In this document: one piece after another, positions 7,081-16,494 of the stretch | How the letters are laid out: each line of letters begins with the position of its first letter | Position numbering within the stretch: the first letter of the stretch is position 1 | NCBI GenBank assembly: GCA_023807065.1 | Contig: JAJJLU010000819.1 | Span: forward strand, 1 to 17,871 | Direction of reading: 5' to 3' | Source of the DNA: Isotricha intestinalis | Taxonomy: Eukaryota; Ciliophora; Litostomatea; Vestibuliferida; Isotrichidae | DNA: 17,871 nucleotides | Program-made: the position numbers and the translations under genes | The notes under the pieces: generated by a model | Databases searched by the model: none | What the model saw: only the letters and a program-made list of their open reading frames with translations | Told to the model about the DNA's origin: nothing

Positions 7081-9345
7081 CTATTCATCTTCAATTTGTT
7101 GTTCAGTCATTGAATTATTATCAGCATTTCTTCTTTGCATAATTACAGAATCAATTTTTTTTTTCATTTCTTTCATTTGTTTAATAGTTTTTAAAGTTTT
7201 TAGAGCATTATTTTTTAAAGCTTTAGAAGCTTGTTCTGTTGTGTCAAAAAATAAAGGATGAAAATATTCTTTAAATTCATCTTGGGAAACTTGATATTTT
7301 TGTAATTCATTTGCAAAATATTCATCATAATTTGTACTTGATAAATTATTTTTTGAATTTTGGTCTTCAAATAATTTTTCTATTTTTAAATTTTTATTTA
7401 GATTCATATTTTCCATATTTTCACATTCTTTTGAATGTTCTTTATATATTTTATTCATTGTTTCCATTACTAAATTCTTATTTACATTTGCTAATTCCCC
7501 AAAAGCTTTTGGCTTCTTTTCAATTAAATCAAACATTAATTTTGTATTTTGAATACATTTTTTTAAATATTTAATCATTATAACTTGAGTATCAGTATAT
7601 CCTAAAAAACTAGTATTCATTTTTTGTAAAATATTAACTTCACTTTTGATTTCTCTTATAACTAAATCAATTCTTTCTGCAATATCAAATAATTGATCTT
7701 TAGTTGGTATAATATCAAATGATTTAATTTTTTCTGATAAAATTTTATTTTCATCAATAACAGAAATAATACATCTTTTTTCATAATTAAATGCTATTTC
7801 ATATTCTTTTTCTTTAATAATATTTTTTTTATATTGTCTACTAATACAAATCATTTTTAATCCATGATAAATAATATTTGAATGAATATCTTTTAATTGA
7901 TTTCTTATTTTTAACCTTGTAATTAATTTATAAGCTTTTTGTTCATTTTCGGTTAAAATACTTTTTTGAGTCAAAAAAATCATCATCATACTTACGAAAT
8001 ATATTCCAACAATACAAGCAAAAATAATTAAAAATCTTCCAAAATGAGTTTTAGGGAAAAAATCTCCATAACCAACAGTAGTCATTGAAACAAAAACACA
8101 CCAAATTGCATTCCATCTATAATGCCAATTTTGTAATTTTATTTTTTGACTTTCCCAATAATGAAGTTCAAAAATTCTAATACATAAAGCAAAGGAAACA
8201 CAAGATAAAATAAATAAAAAAAGTAAAGAAATAAAAGGATTATTTTTTTGATATGCTTTCATAGTAAATAATAAATTTGTTGATAAATAAAATTTATCTA
8301 AAATTTGTTCACATATTATTGAATCCCAAATTGACAAAGCATTTATAAATTGAAAAACATATAAAAATCTATAAGTAGAAAAAGCACTTAAAAGGGAAGA
8401 AAAAGGTAAAACTAAAACACAATCTAATTGACTAAAAATAAGAATATTATTTAATGTTGGATATTGAAAAATTAATAACAATAAACCTTCTATAAATAAA
8501 TATAAACAAAATCTACTTTTATAAAATGGAGTTCCTGATTCTTTTATTATTTTATATTCTCTATAAAAAGATAAATATCTTGCACCAACCAAAAATAATC
8601 CTCCACATAAAGTTAATGATAAAATAATATATCTGAATAAATTTTCTTTTTCTTGTATTTTCAAAGAAATTTTTATTTTTTTATAATCTCTTAAAGAATC
8701 TAAAAAATTATAAGTTTTTTCTTCAATAAAATATGCATTTAATAAATCAATATTTTTAATTGAAGAATATGTTAAATTATTATTCATATAATGAGTTAAA
8801 ATTGTTGGTAATAAATTACCTTTATCTTCTAAATTTAAAGTTAAATTAACATTATCTTCTGAAAAAATTTGTTTCCAAGTTATATCTGGATTTTTATAAA
8901 GATTGTTAATTATTATTGAACCTATTACTCTTTTATACATATTTGATTCTGTATAATTTTCATTTTCAATTTGACAAAAAAGTTCTGAAACAATTATTAT
9001 TATTGATGATATAATATCAAGAATATGAATATATTTTTTTAATAATTTAATTGTTTTTTGTTTTGTTTTAACTCCTTTTAAATCAATATCACCTATTTGA
9101 CTAGTTTTTAATTTTGAAGAAATAAAACTTAAAGAACTTGTATGCGATGTATCTCCTTCTTCTGAAAAGTTTTCACTTGTTAAATTTGATAAATTGTATT
9201 TATCTTTAATGTTTAATTCTTTCGATTTAAATCGATTTTTTAAATCTATTTCCATTCCATCAAAATCCTTATGTAATGCTTGTCCTTGTGGATTTTTATT
9301 TAATTCTTCAAGATATGGATTATTTCTAGATAAAAGTAAATACAT
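7081..9345 (-). CDS. SK-type (small-conductance Ca2+-activated) potassium channel
   Basis: This 754-residue six-helix K+ channel subunit should form a tetrameric pore in the plasma or ciliary membrane. The cytosolic N-terminus (1-105) is polar. S1 lies at about 107-123, S2 about 236-258, S3 about 277-296, an S4-like segment about 303-335 with almost no arginines, S5 about 368-392, and S6 about 436-460. The selectivity filter is T423-V-G-Y-G-D428. Right after S6, residues about 463-575 are helical, basic and then heptad-like, matching the place and length of the SK calmodulin-binding domain. With the weakly charged S4 this points to Ca2+/calmodulin rather than voltage gating. The S1-S2 loop is unusually long (about 110 residues) with three N-glycosylation sequons (N130, N167, N190). 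The C-terminal tail from about 600 is Lys/Glu/Asn-rich. The stop is TAG. Ciliates carry many SK-like channels that shape membrane potential and swimming. The gene lies 165 bp downstream of the PAS protein gene on the same strand. Confidence 0.92.
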   Translation of the reverse strand: MYLLLSRNNPYLEELNKNPQGQALHKDFDGMEIDLKNRFKSKELNIKDKYNLSNLTSENFSEEGDTSHTSSLSFISSKLKTSQIGDIDLKGVKTKQKTIKLLKKYIHILDIISSIIIIVSELFCQIENENYTESNMYKRVIGSIIINNLYKNPDITWKQIFSEDNVNLTLNLEDKGNLLPTILTHYMNNNLTYSSIKNIDLLNAYFIEEKTYNFLDSLRDYKKIKISLKIQEKENLFRYIILSLTLCGGLFLVGARYLSFYREYKIIKESGTPFYKSRFCLYLFIEGLLLLIFQYPTLNNILIFSQLDCVLVLPFSSLLSAFSTYRFLYVFQFINALSIWDSIICEQILDKFYLSTNLLFTMKAYQKNNPFISLLFLFILSCVSFALCIRIFELHYWESQKIKLQNWHYRWNAIWCVFVSMTTVGYGDFFPKTHFGRFLIIFACIVGIYFVSMMMIFLTQKSILTENEQKAYKLITRLKIRNQLKDIHSNIIYHGLKMICISRQYKKNIIKEKEYEIAFNYEKRCIISVIDENKILSEKIKSFDIIPTKDQLFDIAERIDLVIREIKSEVNILQKMNTSFLGYTDTQVIMIKYLKKCIQNTKLMFDLIEKKPKAFGELANVNKNLVMETMNKIYKEHSKECENMENMNLNKNLKIEKLFEDQNSKNNLSSTNYDEYFANELQKYQVSQDEFKEYFHPLFFDTTEQASKALKNNALKTLKTIKQMKEMKKKIDSVIMQRRNADNNSMTEQQIEDE

Positions 9346-9510
9346 TTTTTTTATTTAAATTTTAATTAAAAAAATAATAGATGAAAAAGATTTAAAAATT
9401 AAAGTATAAATATTATATCATTAAAAAATATTCCAATAAAATAAAACCAAAAAAATAAATTTTTTGTAAATATTTAGAATCATTTATTTTTCATAAATCT
9501 AATTAATAAG
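9346..9510 (-). promoter_or_regulatory. Short tandem intergenic region, PAS gene end to channel gene start
   Basis: Only 165 bp separate the stop of the PAS-protein gene from the ATG of the channel gene on the same strand. It must contain the polyadenylation region of the first and the promoter of the second, unless the two are co-transcribed. It is AT-rich with no recognisable motif. Confidence 0.4.
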
Positions 9511-12500
9511 TTAGAATATGGAAGATTCAAGTTTTAAAACATCTTTATATAGAGTATCATCTTCCATTAAGTATTTTACAGGAATAATCCCAATAAAATT
9601 TAAAAATGAATTAAAAACAGTTCTACTTGAATATACAAAATACAGCATGATAAAAAATAAAAGAAAACTTCCAATGACATAAATATAGCAAATCATTTTA
9701 AAAGTTTTTTTCATGGATTTCAAATTAGTTTCTCTAAAACTTTTGAATATTTCAACAGTTTTCATATATGCTTTAAACAAATAAAACTCAATAAACAATT
9801 CATATTGACTAAAAGCAGAAGAATTATCTATTAATGATTCAAAAGTTTTTTCATTATTATTAAGACTATTCAATTCATCAATAACAGTATTTAAAATAAC
9901 ACTCATTTGTGTAATTGATTGTTCCATTCCTTTTAATAAAATACTTTGCCAGAAAGTAGAGCAATTACCATAAGCATATTCATCATCTTTGAATAATACA
10001 GCACAAGCATCTGAATTATATAAATTATTTAAATCAGTGGCACTATCTGAAATACTTTTCATGTCATTAACTAAAGGCATAAGTAAATTACCTAATTTTG
10101 GTGTTGTTATCTCAGCTGCTGATGGAACAGTCATTTCAAATTTAACTGTTGCATTTACACATTTTGCATCACTACAATTTACTCCATTTATTGTTACAAT
10201 TTGATTAGGATTTTCTTCCAATGATATTAAAGCATTTTTTATATCTGATAATATTTCTTCATATGGCTCTAATTGAGTTTTTAATGAAAGAAATATGTCA
10301 AAGGATGATTTATATATTCCTTCTACTTGATTTGTAGATGAATCAAAAGATAAATAATCTTTTTTCTTTTGAGCTTCAATTAACATAAATACTAAATAAT
10401 ATGACATTGATACAACTATTATTGCCATTACTTTTAATATATAAAATAAATTCCATCTAAAAAAAAATTTAGACATGATTTTCTTCTTTTTATTTCTTGC
10501 TTGTTGCAGTTTGTTTTGTTTTCCACTTTTTTTTCCACGAATTTTCTTATCGTTTTTATCATCTTTTCTATTTTTTTTATTTTTTTTGTCTTTATCATCA
10601 TCATCGTCTTTTTTAGATTTTTTAGAACCTATTTCAATATCTAATTCTCCACCTCCTTTTTCTTCATCATCTCCTGTATCATTTCTTAATTTCTTTTTTA
10701 AATCATCTAATATTTTTAAGTATGTATCGAAATTTAGAGAATGAAATTTAATCAATTTTTCAAGAAAATATTTCTCCATTTCATTTAATTTATAAACTAA
10801 ATATGAATAACCTATACTTAATAATAAGAATACTATTATAGCTAATATTAATGAAACTGGGAACAAACTAAAATTATTTTTTATTTTTTTACTTCTTTCT
10901 TCTTCATCATAACCAATAATAGTTTGATCATTAATATAATCTAAACTTTGAATTAAAATATTATCAGAATTAATATCATAAACATTATTAGTATCATTAT
11001 AATATCTATATAAATTTGCATTTAATTTTAAACCATTTGCAACTAATAAATTTAATAAATTATCAGTATCAATTGTTAAAGAATCTGTAGTAGATAAATT
11101 AAAAAGAGTTAATTCAATTGTTTTCATCTTACCTAAAATACTTTTAAAATCTTTATAAAAATAAGAGGAATTTTCTTTTTGTTCTTTAATATCTGCAATA
11201 CATTCTGCTAATAAACCTGCATAAAAGTCAGTACAATTTCCTCCATTAATAACACAAAAAGTATCATCAATAAATTTATCTTTCTTCCATTTTAAATTTA
11301 AAGTGGAGAGATAAACACAAGAAACAGCAATTTTAGAGTGATTGAAATATAAATTTTCACTTAAATACTCAGTTAAATCAGTGAAATTTGATAAAGTTCT
11401 TAATAACTTTAAAAGCATAAATCCAATAGTAGTAACTCCAAAAACTAAACATAAATATTTCATTAATTTAATGCTTGAAATTTCTCTTTTTTCTAAAATT
11501 CCATTTTTTAATTTATTAAATCCAGCAGAATCAACACTTGATCTTGTCATACTTGAAGAAGCAAGAGATGGACCAGTGTATTCATTATTTTTCATTAAAT
11601 CATCTTCAGGTTCAGCATGTGTTTTCATATTATTTGAATTAGATTTTTCTTCATCATCTTTTTCATGAATTTCGTCATTTTCTTCATGTTCTATATTATC
11701 ATCATTATGACCACTATTTGACACTTTTAATTTAATTTGTTTTCCATTTTTTTCATCTCCTCCTTCACTTATTAAATCTTCTTTTTTTACACCTCCTCCA
11801 CTTCCATTAAAACTTGAAGGAGCTTTAGAATTTTCATTTAATGCAATTAAATCATTTGTTATATAAACTCTATGATAATAATATTTGTTTTCTAAAAATG
11901 TTTTTGTTATGATTTTATAAAAGACACTAAATGGTTTAGGATATTTTGAGCTTATATCACGTACTAAATTATCATATTCAGATACTAGATTATTTTTTAT
12001 ATCATCATCATCTCTTAATTTCCCTGTTTGTTTTATTTTATCTAAAACATTTTCTACTTTATTATCTAATTCTTTCCATACTGCAACAGGATATAAATTT
12101 CCTTTTAAGTCTATTTCACTTTTTGGAATTATAAATTTATTATCTTGATATTCTAACTGTAACAAAATTTCAGGAAGAACTAATGAAATATGATGACCAT
12201 ATAATCCTTGAGTTAAACCATAATTATTATTCATTGTAAATGATGCACCTCCTTGAGTCATTTCTGTAAAACCATTTATTTTAAAATCTTTATCTAATAT
12301 TAATATAAAATTATGATCTTGAACTTTTGTTATGTATGCAGTATAAATTAAACCATAACTTAAATTTGGAACACATTTAACAAATAATTTTATATTAAAA
12401 ATCCCTCCATTTTTCCCTTTTAATAACATATCTCTTTGAATTTTAAAAGTATAATTTAAATTTGAAAATTTAATAGCTTCTTCAATTAAATCTTTATGAA

Positions 12501-14520
12501 AAGATTGAATTACATTTGGTAATAAATCTTCAATTGTCATATTTAAAATTTCTTTTCCACTAAATAAAAATAAAGAAGGAAAATTAGGAGTTGTATATAA
12601 AATTTTTCCTAAATTTTGATAACCATCAACTAATAAAATTGAAGATAAATCTTGAATAAACATAGAATGATAAATATTATTTCTTTCTGATAATTTATTT
12701 GTTTTCAAAGTAGAATATTTTTTTGCTTCAGTTCTTGCTAAAATATCATCTTGTAATATAGTTTCTAAATATAACATATAGTCTTTTTCGCTTTCATCAC
12801 TAAATGGATTTAATTCTACTAATTTTTCCCATAATTTTAATATTTCTTTTCTTAATTTCAAAATATCTTCTCCTAATTTTAAAAAATTTTCTGTTGTTTT
12901 TGGAGTACTTACATTATTTTTTAAAACATCAAAATATTCTATTTGATTACAAGCTGCATCATATATTTTAATTTTAAATAAATCCATATAAATATTATAT
13001 AAAATAACACTACCAATTTGAACATGTTTGATTGACTCTTTATTATTACTTTTTGATAATTTATTTACCATGTGTTCTTTTATTTCTTCCATTAGAATAT
13101 ATTTAAAATATAAATGCTTATGACTATTAACTTTTAATTTGGAACACAAAGAAATTGTATAAGTCGGATTTTTAATTTTATTCATGAGAAAATAGCACAT
13201 ATTTAAAACTATATCATTTTTTAAAAATGATTTATCTAAATGATGATCATAGATTATAAATATTATAGAAAGAACTGGAAGAGCATTTGCAGAATTAAAT
13301 TTTTTTCTCAAATGATCATTTTGACCTAATTTAATAAATTTTTCATTTAACTCAGGAGAATTAGAAACATATTCTTCAAATTTTTTAATAATTCCAACTA
13401 ATAAAGTTTTAGATTTAACACTTCTTAAATTCATTAAATTGAATAAAGTAATATTAAACATTTCAATTTCTTTTAAGCTTTTTGCCTCAAAAATATTAAA
13501 ATCAGTTAATAAATATTCTTGTCTAAATTCATTCATAAAATATAATGTACAACCTAATATTAACCAACCTATTAAATGGAAAATTGTGGTATCATTTATT
13601 TTAAAGAGAGTTTTAATTGTAATTACAAAAGCAAACCATGTAACGAAAACCCATCCAAATTGAATCATTTTATTCATTTTATCATCATAATATAAGACAA
13701 ATCGGTAAACATAAATTGAAAAAAATAAAGAATTAAAAAAAACATAAGATTGAAGAAAAATTCTATAAACCTTTTTGTTTTCTAAATGAAACTTAATAAA
13801 ATAGGCAATTAAAAACATTACAATTTTAGAAATATTAACATAAATTTCATAATTACAATTAATTCTGGCACAAACTTTATTTTCATTTATTGAACCGATT
13901 TCATTATAATAAATTGATAATAAAATAGAAGAAAGTAAATAAAAAATTAAATTAATAATGGAAATGACTGTAATTATTAAATGGAAAATATCTGAATAAC
14001 ATTTAATTTGTAAATACTTATGAACTCCTTTATCACAATCAGTTGCCATAAGAGAAATTTGAACAATTGGTCCTATTAAATATTTCATTAAAACAATAAT
14101 AATTATGTTTAAAATTGTTATTGGAAATTTAATATAAAATCTCCCTATTTTAATTGAAATAATAAGGTAAACTAAACATATTAATATAATAATTGTCAAA
14201 CCAGATGTACATAATAAAGCTAATTTATATGATTTTTTATCAGTTATAATTTCTTGAATGAAAATTACTTTTGAAATATATTGTAAAATATTTACTGCAT
14301 TATCATCTGTTTTTTTGTCAATATTTACAATAGTTATCATCATAACTTGAACAAAGAAAAAAAATTTCATTATAATGAAGAAAAAGATTGAGAAATCTTT
14401 ATAGCTTATCAGAACTTTCATTAAATTAAAAAATTTGATTAATTTCTTCTTTGTATATACTTCTAAAAGTTGCATTGAATCTCCAAAATCAATCCAATTT
14501 ATAATATTTGATTCTATCAT
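9511..14520 (-). CDS. Giant multi-pass membrane protein with PAS domain (TmcB-like family)
   Basis: 1669 residues in one exon. About eight membrane helices occupy residues 44-330. A soluble helical region (about 350-600) sits where TmcB/TmcC-type proteins carry TPR-like repeats. A PAS domain lies at about 615-735, with a second PAS-like segment from about 736 to 795. An acidic, low-complexity linker (about 895-1000) leads to TM helices at about 1018-1041, 1217-1243, 1358-1382 and 1606-1632. Two large extracytoplasmic loops (1042-1216 and 1383-1605) contain cysteines and N-glycosylation sequons. The cytosolic stretch 1280-1347 is a Lys/Asp-rich tract. The order (helix bundle, TPR-like, PAS, C-terminal helix/loop pairs) matches the large PAS-containing proteins that are abundant in ciliates and related to the Dictyostelium tiny-macrocysts proteins. 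They are presumed sensors; ligand and output are unknown. Heme or flavin binding cannot be judged by eye. It lies directly upstream of the K+ channel gene. Confidence 0.85.
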   Translation of the reverse strand: MIESNIINWIDFGDSMQLLEVYTKKKLIKFFNLMKVLISYKDFSIFFFIIMKFFFFVQVMMITIVNIDKKTDDNAVNILQYISKVIFIQEIITDKKSYKLALLCTSGLTIIILICLVYLIISIKIGRFYIKFPITILNIIIIVLMKYLIGPIVQISLMATDCDKGVHKYLQIKCYSDIFHLIITVISIINLIFYLLSSILLSIYYNEIGSINENKVCARINCNYEIYVNISKIVMFLIAYFIKFHLENKKVYRIFLQSYVFFNSLFFSIYVYRFVLYYDDKMNKMIQFGWVFVTWFAFVITIKTLFKINDTTIFHLIGWLILGCTLYFMNEFRQEYLLTDFNIFEAKSLKEIEMFNITLFNLMNLRSVKSKTLLVGIIKKFEEYVSNSPELNEKFIKLGQNDHLRKKFNSANALPVLSIIFIIYDHHLDKSFLKNDIVLNMCYFLMNKIKNPTYTISLCSKLKVNSHKHLYFKYILMEEIKEHMVNKLSKSNNKESIKHVQIGSVILYNIYMDLFKIKIYDAACNQIEYFDVLKNNVSTPKTTENFLKLGEDILKLRKEILKLWEKLVELNPFSDESEKDYMLYLETILQDDILARTEAKKYSTLKTNKLSERNNIYHSMFIQDLSSILLVDGYQNLGKILYTTPNFPSLFLFSGKEILNMTIEDLLPNVIQSFHKDLIEEAIKFSNLNYTFKIQRDMLLKGKNGGIFNIKLFVKCVPNLSYGLIYTAYITKVQDHNFILILDKDFKINGFTEMTQGGASFTMNNNYGLTQGLYGHHISLVLPEILLQLEYQDNKFIIPKSEIDLKGNLYPVAVWKELDNKVENVLDKIKQTGKLRDDDDIKNNLVSEYDNLVRDISSKYPKPFSVFYKIITKTFLENKYYYHRVYITNDLIALNENSKAPSSFNGSGGGVKKEDLISEGGDEKNGKQIKLKVSNSGHNDDNIEHEENDEIHEKDDEEKSNSNNMKTHAEPEDDLMKNNEYTGPSLASSSMTRSSVDSAGFNKLKNGILEKREISSIKLMKYLCLVFGVTTIGFMLLKLLRTLSNFTDLTEYLSENLYFNHSKIAVSCVYLSTLNLKWKKDKFIDDTFCVINGGNCTDFYAGLLAECIADIKEQKENSSYFYKDFKSILGKMKTIELTLFNLSTTDSLTIDTDNLLNLLVANGLKLNANLYRYYNDTNNVYDINSDNILIQSLDYINDQTIIGYDEEERSKKIKNNFSLFPVSLILAIIVFLLLSIGYSYLVYKLNEMEKYFLEKLIKFHSLNFDTYLKILDDLKKKLRNDTGDDEEKGGGELDIEIGSKKSKKDDDDDKDKKNKKNRKDDKNDKKIRGKKSGKQNKLQQARNKKKKIMSKFFFRWNLFYILKVMAIIVVSMSYYLVFMLIEAQKKKDYLSFDSSTNQVEGIYKSSFDIFLSLKTQLEPYEEILSDIKNALISLEENPNQIVTINGVNCSDAKCVNATVKFEMTVPSAAEITTPKLGNLLMPLVNDMKSISDSATDLNNLYNSDACAVLFKDDEYAYGNCSTFWQSILLKGMEQSITQMSVILNTVIDELNSLNNNEKTFESLIDNSSAFSQYELFIEFYLFKAYMKTVEIFKSFRETNLKSMKKTFKMICYIYVIGSFLLFFIMLYFVYSSRTVFNSFLNFIGIIPVKYLMEDDTLYKDVLKLESSIF
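10475..10690 (-). repeat. Low-complexity Lys/Asp/Gly-rich coding tract in the PAS protein
   Basis: Within the PAS-protein gene, residues about 1280-1347 form a charged simple-sequence tract with an aspartate run followed by alternating K, N and D and ending in basic residues. It is cytosolic by topology, between two helix/loop modules. The tract is likely variable in length between alleles. An open frame on the opposite strand here, rich in Ser, Phe and Leu, is its shadow. Confidence 0.75.
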
Positions 14521-16053
14521 TTTTGTTTTATTGATTTCTTATTAAAAATTATAACATGATTTGTTAATTAACAATTGAAAATATTAATAAATTTTATTAT
14601 AATAACATTTTTTAAAATATTTTTAAATTTTAGTTAATTTTACAGACACATATATCAATATAAAAATATAAGAAACAAATCATGAATATTAAGGTGGAAA
14701 AATTACAACAAAAATAACTCTGTCCTAACTATAAATAAAAATTAAAAAGCCAAAATCCTAATACATTCAATAATTATGATTTAAAATTAAATATATCAAC
14801 ATAAAAATAAAACATTTTTAAAAAAGTGATATTAAAAAGAAAAAAAAATTTACAGTTTATCAAAAAAAATATAACTAAAAAGAAATTAATAAAAATAAAA
14901 ACTTATTTGTTTACATTGACACAAGATAATTGGAAATTAGTAAAGAAAATATAAATCAAATTAGTTCTCATATATGTAGAAAATAAAGGAAATGAAAATC
15001 ATAGAGTAACAAAATTGATATTGAAAAATTAATTGAAATTTTCTTATAAAATTATAAAAGCAATTTTCATTAAATTTAAAAATCAATTAAAAAAATTTAT
15101 AGAAAATGTTAATTCAAAGCATCAAATAATTCAAAATAAATAGTATAAAATATAGGTAATTAATTCCCAATATATTAAAGATATAAATCCACAATTTAAT
15201 TTTATAATTGATGCCGATTTATATTAGAATACATTCAAAAAATAATTAGAACTGATTACAGACTTAGAATACAAAATCTTTTATATCTTAGTTATTCATT
15301 ATAATAAATATATTTTATCAAAACAATTAAATAAACAAAGGAATTTTAAATAAAGTGATTTAAGTGTGATATTTATGATCTAAATTGGTTTCTCTGCAGA
15401 ATTAAAAAAATATGAAAGAATTAAATAAAGATATTAATTTGTAATCAAAGGAGAAACTGTGTAAAATATTACAGAACAACTCCAGTATTTTTTAAATTAA
15501 TTATATTTTCTTGATGAGGGAGAAGAAATAATAATTTATTAATAAATTTTGTTATAATTTTTTTAATTGATGTAAATTATATGAAAATATAGTGTGAAAA
15601 AATTAGATAAAATGAAAGAAGAATTTTTTACTAAATATATTAATTAAAAAGAATACACTTTTATTGATAAAATTAGAAGAGATGAATAAAAAAAAGAGAA
15701 AATACAAAAATTAATACTTAGACCAAAATTATATTAAAATTTCAACTTATTGTCTTTCTGTTTTAAATCTTTTTCTTTTATTCCTTCTTTATGTATTATA
15801 TTTTTATTTTCTTTTTTTTTTTTAGTTGTGTCATTTCATTTCAAAGAAATTTTATCACAATAATAGAGATTAAATAAAATTCTTATGTTTCAGTTAAAAG
15901 AGAAAAATACTTTGTTTCTAATTTTACAAATTCACATGATGGGAGAGATTTTATTTGATAAGGAGATATTAGAGAAATAAAAACAATAATTATTAAATGA
16001 ATTAATTAAATTAAAAAAATGTTTTTTTAAATATAACAAACACATTTATATTA
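14521..16053. other. 1.5-kb spacer upstream of the PAS gene with a stop-rich coding-like tract
   Basis: There is no standard-code gene here. The first part, up to about 14680, would hold the promoter of the PAS-protein gene, transcribed leftward. The plus-strand stretch from about 14682 to 15980 is annotated separately because one frame keeps a codon-position signal despite many TAA/TAG codons. No RNA gene, tandem repeat or mobile-element terminus was recognised. Confidence 0.5.
14682..15980 (+). other. Stop-rich tract with coding-like periodicity, status uncertain
   Basis: One plus-strand frame starting at the ATG at 14682 runs about 430 codons with a single TGA (15582), although about 27 TGA triplets occur in the stretch on this strand. 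It contains over 25 TAA/TAG triplets. By my count guanine falls 59, 22 and 41 times at codon positions 1, 2 and 3, and the bias is strongest between about 15060 and 15530. Some segments look protein-like, for example V-I-K-G-E-T-V and L-D-E-G-E-E. The number of TAA/TAG is, however, about what base composition alone predicts. It could be a decayed gene, a frame in which UAA and UAG mean Gln, or a chance pattern. No protein family is recognised. Confidence 0.3.
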
Positions 16054-16494
16054 TTAATGATAATAAAAAATTGGTTCTTGGTAACTTTCTGCATAAGTGG
16101 ATAGGTATTGATTTTGATAATTTTGTTCTTTTAAATCAAAATTTGTTTTATAATTTTTTTGTTTAATTTTGTTATAATTTAATAAAGTGTTTCTAAAAGT
16201 ATTTTGACTAGAAATATTGGAAAATATGTTATTAATTTTAAGTGTTTCTGTATATGGAGAAGAATAATCGTTTTGATATATTGTTTTATTTTTTTTATTG
16301 ATTTTTTTTATTTTTTTATGGTTTAAATTTCTATTTTCTAATTGATAACAAATTGCTTTTGGAATTCCAAATTTAATGATTATTTTTTTTGCAGATTTAA
16401 TTCTTGGTTTTCTGTAAAAATTTATATTATTTTCTTGAAATAATAATTGTTTATTATTTTGAAAATGTCTAGTTCTAGAATGATTGTTAAACAT
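16054..16494 (-). CDS. Small basic Asn/Lys/Gln/Tyr-rich protein, unknown
   Basis: 146 residues, strongly basic, no membrane segment or signal peptide. Residues 29-39 form a basic patch (K-P-R-I-K-S-A-K-K). An 11-residue motif occurs twice: Q-N-D-Y-S-S-P-Y-T-E-T (74-84) and Q-N-Q-Y-L-S-T-Y-A-E-S (127-137), which supports real protein selection. The start codon is preceded by an A-rich leader on the minus strand and the stop is TAA. Small basic proteins with repeated Tyr/Ser/Thr motifs are common among microtubule-associated and ciliary inner-wall proteins, but this is only a class impression and I recognise no family. The frame length in such AT-rich DNA also favours a genuine gene. Confidence 0.6.
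   Translation of the reverse strand: MFNNHSRTRHFQNNKQLLFQENNINFYRKPRIKSAKKIIIKFGIPKAICYQLENRNLNHKKIKKINKKNKTIYQNDYSSPYTETLKINNIFSNISSQNTFRNTLLNYNKIKQKNYKTNFDLKEQNYQNQYLSTYAESYQEPIFYYH

Noticed and set aside
10475..10744. Plus-strand ORF rich in Ser, Phe and Leu
   Set aside because: It is the antisense shadow of the Lys/Asp-rich tract of the PAS-protein gene.
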